Below are positions 55,328 to 64,000 of a stretch of DNA of 64,000 nt, in pieces (within the stretch, counting starts at the first letter, position 1; each line of letters begins with the position of its first letter). The translations under genes were made by a program, and so were the position numbers. Origin of the DNA: Pseudo-nitzschia pungens (lineage: Eukaryota > Bacillariophyta > Bacillariophyceae > Bacillariales > Bacillariaceae); assembly GCA_037355855.1 (NCBI GenBank), contig CM074762.1, positions 3,410,001-3,474,000 on the forward strand, read 5' to 3'. Below the pieces are notes generated by a model. The model searched no databases. It was not told the DNA's origin and was given only the letters and a program-made list of their open reading frames with translations.

Positions 55328-55330
55328 AAT

Positions 55331-55792
55331 GCTACACGTACTCTCTTCCCTCTCTTCCGACAGCTACTACGAGTGCGTAAGATTACGGTACTGGTACTTG
55401 AACTTTCGTTTATGGAGCAAGTGTGCGGGTGGGATGGAAATTTTTTGGCGCGATTGATCATTCATTGCGTCCAGACCAGGGGTGATGGTCCAGACTACGT
55501 TGCGAGCTACTCTATGTATCTATAATAGATACGATGAGTATGTATGGAACTCCAGCTACCGATTGGTGACGAAAAGGTTCTGGGATTTTTCATCGATCTC
55601 ATAAAATCTGGTGCTTTCGTGTCGCATCTTTGAATGAATCCAGATCTTAACGAATACTACTACAGGAACAGCACAAGTAAGCTTTAATTACTTCGTAGTT
55701 CTGTCCAAAGTATAATCTGTAACTTCTCACAACGTTGTTGTCCGTTATTTTAAATATTATGAAAATTATGAAATGCTAGCGTATTATGAAAT
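55331..55792. other. Intergenic region
   Basis: No gene is seen; the 3' flank of the Mpv17-like gene. Confidence 0.4.
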
Positions 55793-56926
55793 CTATTGTA
55801 CAAAATGGTGGACGAACGAGAGGATCATTAGCTTGAAACTGGGTCTGCTGCTGCAACCTGCTAATCTACCGGTAGGGGACAAAGTGGTCCGGACATAGTC
55901 CTTTTCTTGGTCGAAAACGGTCGTCGTGGAATTCGATGATGATGCCAGCACGAGTTTTTCTTGCGCTTTCATGTCTCCTTCCATTTGCTTTTCCGAGCCG
56001 TAGCTCTTGGCCGAACCGGCGTAGAGGGACAGAATAAATGTCCATGCGAGACCGGCGCAAGACAAGAACGGAATCTAGATCGGACAGTGTGCGCGAGAAA
56101 AAGAGCGACAAAACGACTCACAGTGTGAGAGGGGGAATTCGGGCCTTTATCATTGTTTCTTCTCCTCGTAGCTTGAGCAACACAGCACACTGGCTTTCAC
56201 CGCAGGACTCACCTGAAGATCCTCCTGTACTGTATCCAAATTGTATGAATTGAACCGGAATCCAGAAGAGGAGATTTCGCTTCATGAGAGGAATGAAAGT
56301 CTCCACGGCCCTCGACCATGCCCCCGACGCCGACAATCCCTGTATGGCGGCCGATATCGTGAAAAATGCGGGATAGTAGAGAAATGGAACGATTCCGAGT
56401 TGCGACGCCAGCGTTTGTTCCATGGCGGCAAGCTGAGACGAATCGAACGCGTTCAGGGGTGGGACGGATCCGAGGATCTGCCCGTGACAACTACGCCACA
56501 ATCACCGGAAACGCAAAATGTTGCAGGGCCCGGTACTGCCATGTCGAAGGCGGCGAAGGATGCGGCGCGGCGCTTGTCGTAAGCGGAATCAGCGTCTCGG
56601 GACTGGGCAATGGCATCACCGCAGACCGCCAGAGTCGCACCCGTGATCATTTTGGTCGGCAAGGGGTGCGTTTTGAGCAGCTCCTTGTACGCACAAAGGG
56701 GATCGAAAAGGGTGGTGTCGACGTTGTCGTTGTTCTTTGGTAAAAGATCGGCAATGTTCAACGTGCTGCTGGCTTGCGGAACGATGGCGTGGTGATAGTT
56801 CATCGAGTCGGCGATGGCGGAGTGGAAATGGTACGCGTCGGGAATGCTAAACGAGGACACCGATGGGATTGCGATCGCCGCCACTAACAATGAGAAAAGC
56901 CCGACGATACTTGTGCTGGTAACCAT
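55793..56926 (-). CDS. Mpv17/PMP22-family protein with three apparent frameshifts
   Basis: The chain is recovered from minus-strand pieces. From 56926: a signal-like start (IVGLFSLLVAAIAIPSVSSFSIP, an ASAFAP-like site), then YKELLKTHPLPTKMITGA and RRAASFAAFDMA. After one extra base near 56536 comes YRALQHFAFPVIVA, and after another near 56491 CHGQILGS ... LLFWIPVQFIQFGY. A third extra base near 56231 leads to VQEDLQ, then an intron (56212-56075) to IPFLSCAGLAWTFILSLYAG. Mpv17/PMP22 proteins are four-helix pore-like proteins of organelle membranes. As written the gene cannot make the full protein. It is a pseudogene, or the sequence has errors. Confidence 0.7.
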
Positions 56927-58129
56927 CCTGTTTTCTTTTCCCGTTTCTTCTATCTTCTCTTTTCGTGGGTGGATTCGTGACCTAAGTTCTTCTTCGTAGT
57001 TGGCTACTCAAGAAGGTTCGCTGGAGTATATTCGCACTGCTTTGAAATAATTTGTTTGAATGCTTGTTGACCAATCCCGTCTATTTGTTCTGCGAATTTA
57101 TGCGACAACGGTGAAATATGTGCACCTCTGTGCCCTCCTCGCACCGATCTATCGTATCCGTGGATGAAAGGAGAGGATACATTGCGTGCGGTATCATGAT
57201 TTTACCCTAATGCCGATGATCGTGTAGTTGCAACCTTGGACAATTGAAGAAGCAATCACTTTCCCTCGTTTTAAAAACTGGGCACCAGGTTGCTTTGAAA
57301 ACCTCGGATGAAAATTCATCTTTGGTACGATTACTAAAATCTAATAGGGCAAAAACGCTGCAAGCTCACAATGTGACAACTACCACGACCAAAATACCTG
57401 ATTTTGAACGACAATTTACCATACTGCCGGATCCTCGTTGCGCAACACGCAGAAAAGTTGCGTCATCTCATTCGTCAATTGGTTTTTGCGCAGATTGAAA
57501 TTGACAGTTTTTCTCACACGTGGCAAGGGATCGCAGCTTATTCAGTTTTTTTCAGTGGTGGAGTGACTGAAAAAATAACTCGACACATGACGGCCGGGGG
57601 AACCCTGGTGCCGAGTGGCGTGGAGGGGTTCTTGCGAATGAATCCTTGGTTTCATCTCCAAGATGGTTCTCATTTTGCTGTGCCACCGCACCGTAGAACT
57701 GTATGATAGGGCACACGCTCTGTCTCAATCAAGAATTCCACGTGCATGCCGAGACACCCCTAACGCTTTTTGTCACTATGAAATATCCTTCATTGTTCCC
57801 AAATTAATACAGGACTCATCTGACCTCTTAATTAATCTGCAGGGTCCAAAGTTCAGCAGAGAAATGAAAGGTTGGCAAGGGTTTTTACTAGATGTAACAA
57901 AGCTTGAAGAGAGGAGTGTTGTTAGTATCATGTGTGCACATGGGGTGAATGTGTTAGTAACTGCTCCTTCTCGTTATTGTAATTTGGGGCTTGTGAGGAG
58001 GGCAAACTGGTAAAGGTTGCTGCCATCATCATTTTTTTGGGAAGCAAGGCAACTAGTGAACAGAAAGTAACACTCAATACTACTTTTCTGTCACTTGACA
58101 TTTCATTTCATTCATGGATGTTGGAACCA

Positions 58130-58221
58130 TGATTGTACAGTAGGAATCCCTTTAATTTCCTAAATAATGTACATTTGATTGTACAGTAGGAATCCCTTTA
58201 ATTTCCTAAATAATGTACATT
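58130..58221. repeat. 46-bp tandem duplication
   Basis: Two exact 46-bp copies (58130-58175 and 58176-58221) inside the CpG-free stretch. Confidence 0.95.
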
Positions 58222-59805
58222 ACAAAGGTGGTGATGACCAGACTTTTTCAACCATCATCTTTGATCACATCAAAAAGATTTGAAGGACAATGAGAATATC
58301 AACAAGATATTTGCTCCCTTGTCACTCACTACAGTATCAAAACTCACTACTAAGTGCTCTGCTCATTAGAGTGATGGACATTTCAGGTCATCATGAACCA
58401 TCCAAATTATCTAGGTATATGAAGATATGTCACCTCAATATTATGCAACTACCTTGGGGTATGGTCAACACATATGATTTGTACCAGAACAGTGTACCCA
58501 GCCCTGTATTTACTAGCGTGAGCAAGTTTAGTGACCACATCAATCAAGCACAGTACTACAGTGTACAGCACGTACGCTACAGCGCAGGTGCTACAAGGTT
58601 TCAGTAACAGGCATGGTCAGTAAGTTGAATTAAGTACTGGACCTACATGCCCTGACCCTGTATCAACAAACAAACCAGCAAGAATATTCGGAGCTCCATC
58701 TGAGCTCTCACTCTTTGGAATATTCCTCCACCACTTTTTAAAAGCCTATAAAAGAACATCATGCCCAGCACCTATTTTGACACCTTTAACATACCTCTAG
58801 AGTGGTAGTTAGTTTGCTCCCAGTGTATCCAATAGCATCTGTGATTGCTTCTTTGTTGCCTTATTATTTGCCAGCACTCCATGCTGCTGTACTGTTGTTG
58901 CTGCTATCTCTATTGCCAACGGGCAAATATTTTCACAGGTAGTAGTACTCTAATCTGGCAACAACAAAATCTCTGACATTTTATCTTTCACTAATTGAAC
59001 TATACTGTGTGCACGAAGGATAGGAATACCTGCAAGCAATATTCTCCAAACCCTAATATTCCTTTCAAAAGAAAGCATACTGAACTACAAATGATTGACA
59101 TAACAAAGACATGGATTATGTTACAGTACTATGGTTTGCAGGGAAAACACCAAGAAGTTTTGGGATCTTTGTAGTACCTGCTGGTATTTCACATTAGACT
59201 GCAAGAAACAGAGTCAACTTGAAATAGGATATCATGCATGCAATGCACATAGTGAGATGCTTCAAAGCGCCCACCATCAAGAAGTCAATTCACACTAGGA
59301 AAAGGGCATGATAGTATGTTCAACAGTCTGCTGGTATGATTCTTACCGGCACTTGCTTTCTCTCTAAGGTACTGGGACCTGGTGTTACAAGGTAATACTG
59401 TCGGATAGACTGCTTGCGATTCCCGAAGGCTTCTGGGATGTTGTATTCCTACTACATACCACGTGCATTACTTCGTCCCCACATGTCACTATCGAAACTG
59501 CGAGTAAGGCCTGACCTTACGTGAGGTTTTTTACCCCTTCGTCGTTCGTCTCTTTGCTTGCACGCTTTTTCTACTCTCACGAAAATTTCCGTCGCCGAAA
59601 CAGTCCAGAGATCTATCACAGGGTTCATAATTGGTACGTAACCTATTTAAGACCTTTTTATCATTCACTGATAAAATGTCTTGATACGTTGGCGAATGCC
59701 TTATGCCGCTTTTACGATCTCCAATAAAGCAAAGAATGTGATGGCGTGCACTGTAGCAGTATTGTGAACAAAGTTTTCAATACAGTAAAAATCTTACTTA
59801 ATGCA

Positions 59806-59903
59806 CTACTACAAAGTTCTTATCAGCTGTCCCCGGGTTCTACGTCCCCGACTACTAATTTCTACTGAAACCCTGGGACAGCTGATAGGAATTCTGTAGT
59901 ATT
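59806..59903. repeat. Small palindromic element (copy B)
   Basis: TACTACAAAGTTCTTATCAG at the left is matched by CTGATAGGAATTCTGTAGTA at the right; about 34-bp arms with several mismatches. A related copy lies within 32218-32297 and a partial match at 25364-25382. Confidence 0.7.
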
Positions 59904-60382
59904 GATTTTGAATACTAATCGATGCAATCGGAAAAAGAAGTAAACCTTACGAGCACAAAGGAACTTGGTACTCGTACGTGTAGCGACAGACAAAAATCCA
60001 TTTTATTTCTTGGTCGCGATCGGAGATCATGGAATCTTTTCGTGACTGCGGGTAATAATATTTTTGTTGCAATGATCAAATTTTTGTTGAAGAAAGGTTC
60101 CGTTCGCCGCTATTTCGATAAGTAATCGAAATCGCTGACGGAGGTTATATCTCAACAAGTCGATTTCCTGCAACAAATAAATTGTCATCACTATTTTTTT
60201 TTTTGAACAGAGAGCTTGTTAACTCATCTGTGGGTACTGTTACTGGTACCTTACCAATTCCTGATGCCAATTGAAACAGCTTTCGTATCTCGGTTGAAGC
60301 GGAAGCAGGACGAATGAAAAGTGGGAGGTATTCAGAAACCAGTGCAGAAGGCCTTCTTATTGAGTGAGAGACTATTCACGCC

Positions 60383-62800
60383 ATGACGGGTCACTTTGTG
60401 CTAATTCTCGCCGCTGTCATGGCGATTTCGTTCCCTTTGGTTCGTCCCTCTCCGATACCTGACGATAAGAAGCTAAATGGGCAAATGCATCGATTGGTGG
60501 ACGATTACGTTCTTTCCAGCCTTTCGAGGTCCGAAAATCGAACACTGTTAACCGACATTTACGGGGTTGTGTGGAGAAGTAGCATGGGCGATGAGATTGG
60601 TGTGAAGATCATTTACTCCGGAGAGGATCCAAATGCAAATGCGGCATCGGCACTTGAACCTGCTCTTTTGGACACTGGTGCTTGCATAAATTTAGATTGT
60701 AGAGATTACATGTGTGCTGGATGGTGTGATATATCAGAGTTGGGTAGAGGCGGTGTGATTGAAAGTCTCAGCGAAGTGAGTCACATCATTCTCGGCACAA
60801 TGGCCGAAACCAATGCATTTACTGGTTCTGGTACAGTAAAAACGCAGGCCATTGCAGCGATGCAAATTAATGCCATGTTGCGCAAGTATCCGGGGTTGAC
60901 AGGAAAAGGGGTGAAGGTTGGAATCATATCTGATAGTTTTAATTCGATGGCATCCGAAGAGACCGATATCGAGACTGGGAATCTGCCAGGTGGTAAGCAT
61001 AGAGTAAAAGTCCTCAAAGAGCCCGACCCGGATTTTAAAGTCCCGGTATCAGACGAAGGGCGCGCCATGGCACAAGTTCTCTACGACTTGGTCCCGGACG
61101 CTCAGATCGTGTTTAGTAGTGGCTTTTTGAATATTGGGGGTTTCTTCGGATCTGCGATCGAAGATTTGGTGGAAGAAGGATGTGACATCATTATCGACGA
61201 TATCAGTAAGTTCGATCTCGCATCGCTCGCATCGGTCTCAACGCAGGAAACAATTATCGGAAATGTTGCTAAATAATGGATCCATGTCTTCATTGAAATG
61301 TTTCTTTTCGTCATCTAACTTTTCGGTGTTTAGGGGCTGATGGTTTTGAACCTATTTTCCAACTTGGCCCCACTCCGAAAGCTGCAGAAAAAGCCGTAAA
61401 CGACCACGGGGTGGCTTACTTCACCGTCGCAAGAAACTGGGGATCAAAATCTTGGGAGAGTCGGGGATACAAAGATACATCGTGTCCCAATGCTGAAGTT
61501 TTTCAACATTATGTGTCTTGCCATGACTTCGGAAAGGGGAAAGCTTTTCAACGTATAACACAAGGTTTCGGAATCTCACCTCTTTCTTTATTGGGATGAT
61601 CCATGGTTTAGTGTCAGCGGACTCCCTGGACCCAAGACTGACCTGGATATCTTCGCCTTTGACGTCGAGAACGGGGGGATGATAAATGCCAGCACTTCTG
61701 TAAATGTTGGGGGGGATGCGGTAGAAATACTGATTCTACTTCCAGGAACTTATAATTTGGTGATCGCGAAGTATTCCGGCCCTTCTCCTACTATAATAAA
61801 GTGGATGGATGTTGGCGTTTCCTCTTCTGATCCAAGTGCAGGATCCTCAACACTCACTGGTATAGGATTGGCGCCAAGTGTAGCTGCTGTCGGAGCGGCA
61901 TCCGAAAAACAAGTATTTGGACAGCTAGAGCTTGAAAGTTTTTCCTCGCGCGGTGGAGTTCCGCTTGTTTTCGATGACAAAGGGAACAGGTTTTCACAAG
62001 AATTGATTCCACGACAACCACGGTTTGTCGCCTCAGATGGGTAAGGCTCCTTTAGTCGAGAAAAGCTTGAGCTGCATTCGGTTCTTTCTTGATTCCGTCA
62101 CCATTGTTTGCGATGATATCGATAGTATATCATTACAAAACAATTCTCACCTTTTTGTCTTTGATTGACATTTTAATCACTGATGCCAGATCATACACTA
62201 CTTTCTTCGGTGTTCTAGAACATTATGAATTCTCTTTGGGACAATTTGCCTGGCTTTGTTCCACCTAGATTCTACGGAACTTCCTGTTCGGTTGTTACTG
62301 CGGCTGCCGTGGGTGCGATCCTATTCCAGGCAATGTCCTCGGTTTCAAAAAACAGAAGACGTCTGAATGGCAAAACCGTTAAGTCATCGAAGAAAAAAGC
62401 AAAAGATGACGATCCCGATCCCGATCCCGATGCCGAACAAGAAAACGACATAATAGTAGGGGATGAAACGGATGGGGACATCGTGGATGATATCATCTTG
62501 GGTGATAACGCATTTTCAATACCCTTCGATATTTATCAAATTATGGAAGACACGGCCATTGATATGAATGAGGCAGGATATGACTTTTTGAGTGGGTATG
62601 GACATGTGAATGCCCTGGCCGCTGTAGAAATGGTCTTCGAAAAGCTTGATAAGGATGAAAATGGGACGAAGGGAAGTAAAGCAAAGAAAAAGACGCAGAA
62701 AAAAAGGAATTGTCCAGTGCAGAATTTTCTTCATCCAATAGGATCATATTTTGATGATTCCTACTATGCTGCCAATGCAACTGTTTATTGTACACCTTGA
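60383..62800 (+). CDS. Secreted S8-like serine peptidase, two apparent frameshifts
   Basis: ATG at 60383; MTGHFVLILAAVMAISFPLV is a signal peptide. Exon 1 runs to 61205, exon 2 from 61334, exon 3 to 62040 and exon 4 from 62190. Introns are GT-AG, 128 and 149 bp. The catalytic Asp is likely Asp184 (IISDSF) and the oxyanion Asn is in VARNWG. The Ser is in FYGTSCSVVTAAAVG (codon at 62282). The position of the usual His reads DEGRAMAQVLYDLVP, with Glu225 (a sedolisin-like feature). One extra base near 61560-61590 and one near 62215-62225 break the frame. The end is acidic and Lys-rich. Recognition of fold is good; activity is uncertain. Confidence 0.72.
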
Positions 62801-63528
62801 ATTATATTCAAGTATCGAAAGTCCAATTAATGTCACAAGTTGAAAAAGAGAATTATAGTATTAGTACCACTACTGTATTCGCGGCTTGACTGGAATCCAA
62901 CCTTGTTTATATTCTTCCACCTTTTTAAAAAGATACTCCTGTTTACTTCCGAAATACACTTGAATCCATTTGTAATGATCAATTTAATGTGATTACTTCA
63001 TTGGCGTGGTGAAAGCAAAGTGAAAATACCAGGCTGATACTCTACCAATACAACTCTGATCATGTGGTGTAGATACAAACGGCATAACAACCCTTGTTTG
63101 CTATGACACGGACTCGTACGGTACGGTAAATCTTACCTGCTGCTGGTAAACCTTACCCGAAGTCAGGCAGACAGAAAGATAGAGTGACAAATAGACAGGA
63201 CAGATAGACGGACAGACACCGTAAGTTTTTGTCGTCTTCCGATGCCAGAGCCACAAAATACAGTATGGGGAAAAAAAAGAGAGAAAAAAATAATGGTGAC
63301 TGAGAATTCAGGAATGATTTGTGATTGACTGTGACTTGAGCTTCGTTTGTTCTATTCGTCGTAACCTTACTCGTACGAATAAGAAGCGAACGACATGGCT
63401 GTAAACCCCGGTTTTCAATGCACAGGATCAAGAGGTTAAGGTCTTACTCCGTCTTGAACAATTCCAACTACAAGTACTCGTAACACAACAGTCACAGAGA
63501 GGCTCGATTCGACTTGCCCGATAGAAAA
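62801..63528. other. Intergenic region
   Basis: No gene is seen. CGGTACGGTAAATCTTACC-type words and poly(A) runs are present. 5' flank of NOP16. Confidence 0.4.
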
Positions 63529-64000
63529 ATGGTGAAACACGGGACAAACAAGAAACGACGAGCTGGACGGATTGGAAAGACAAAGCTAAAGAATAAAGGG
63601 CATTTTAAGCGATGGGATCCAGACCTTCATAAGAGAATCAAAAGTGCTACTGTACGCGAGCACTGGGATCCAGCCAAGTCTTTCACTGCGAATCTCGCTG
63701 CGTTTGGACTCGTTGGAAATCCGAACAACGACGTCAGAAACACCAACCCGTCTCATAAACCAAAGGCAGTAACAGATGTCAGTGCCGTCGAACTTTTTGA
63801 CGTCCCCGATTCGGACGAACTGGGACAGCAGAAAGAAAAACGCTGTCCAATCAATGAGGAAGATCAGAAATACATTGCTAAATGCATGTCAAAGTACGGA
63901 GATGATTATGCTAAAGCCTTTCGCGACATCAAGGTGAACTATATGCAACACACAGAAAATCAGTTGCGAAAACTAGGCGCAAGATTTCTACTTTTGTCTT
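63529..64000 (+). CDS. Nucleolar protein 16 (NOP16), partial, runs off window end
   Basis: The frame is open from the ATG at 63529 to the last base, at least 157 codons. MVKHGTNKKRRAGRIGKTKLKN is the basic start, then WDPDLHKRIK, REHWDPAKSFTANLAAFGLVGNPN, and near the end EEDQKYIAKCMSKYGDDYAKAFRDIKVNYMQHTENQLRKL. This order (tight KYGDDY, then QHT...QLRK) fits NOP16, a 60S ribosome-assembly factor of the nucleolus. The stop lies beyond the window. No intron is seen in this part. Confidence 0.88.
   Translation, partial: MVKHGTNKKRRAGRIGKTKLKNKGHFKRWDPDLHKRIKSATVREHWDPAKSFTANLAAFGLVGNPNNDVRNTNPSHKPKAVTDVSAVELFDVPDSDELGQQKEKRCPINEEDQKYIAKCMSKYGDDYAKAFRDIKVNYMQHTENQLRKLGARFLLLS

Larger units (their letters stand above)
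56927..60382. other. Long intergenic region, partly CpG-free
   Basis: No gene is recognised in 3.4 kb. 58017-58515 and 58690-58919 contain no CpG and look like old transposon sequence. A 46-bp exact tandem duplication is at 58130-58221 and a palindromic mini-element at about 59806-59903. Frames at 57404, 57663 and 58290 match nothing known to me. Confidence 0.4.

Noticed and set aside
57404..58013. Frames suggesting a protein near 57.4-58.0 kb
   Set aside because: The pieces are in different frames, lack a family and lie next to CpG-free repeat-like DNA.

Overview
The window reads as nuclear DNA of a diatom, most likely a pennate one. The evidence is protein-coding genes with few short GT-AG introns (about 77-190 bp), typical eukaryotic families, a eukaryotic tRNA-Gly, and several proteins whose N-terminus is a signal peptide followed by a Phe at the presumed cleavage site (ASAFAP-like). 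That is the bipartite presequence of secondary plastids in diatoms and relatives. Species cannot be fixed from the sequence alone.

Layout. 0-5 kb: a large Ulp1-type (C48) protease-like gene with internal tandem repeats, followed by two satellites. 5.4-16.3 kb: an ordinary gene-rich stretch with a DJ-1/PfpI protein, a plastid-type FAD oxidoreductase, a divergently transcribed LPA1/REP27-like protein with a SnoaL-like tail, a METTL21-like methyltransferase and a conserved-looking hypothetical. 17.0-24.9 kb: a CpG-poor block holding a DDE-transposase relic that is split by a complete, very young Ty3/Gypsy retrotransposon (identical 190-bp LTRs, 5-bp target duplication, intact gag and pol). 26.5-30.2 kb: a TALE homeobox gene and a DHX35-like DEAH helicase. 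30.3-34.5 kb: repeat territory dominated by a 2.25-kb fold-back element with about 340-bp terminal inverted repeats and a C-run/GCTGCT minisatellite. 34.6-51.2 kb: a secreted-looking hypothetical, a plastid-type LON-domain protein, a membrane-anchored PARP-like/RING/Deltex-C fusion, a cupin-like membrane protein, a plastid-type CBS-pair protein, tRNA-Gly(GCC) and a PH-domain kinase. 51.4-64 kb: an ARM-like protein, an Mpv17-like protein, repeats (a second minisatellite, a hairpin, a MITE with TSD), a secreted S8 peptidase and the start of NOP16.

The most notable single gene is the one at 39.3-41.5 kb. It joins in one chain an ADP-ribosyltransferase-like fold and the RING-DTC module of Deltex E3 ligases, a pairing that in animals is made by two partner proteins (PARP9 and DTX3L). 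Also notable: three consecutive recognisable genes between 51.4 and 62.8 kb all need single-base +1 corrections, whereas genes elsewhere are clean. Four intergenic stretches nearly lack CpG in otherwise CpG-rich DNA. A palindromic word family (TACGAAGTAAGG and its complement) recurs in intergenic DNA. All calls come from reading the sequence; no database search was possible.
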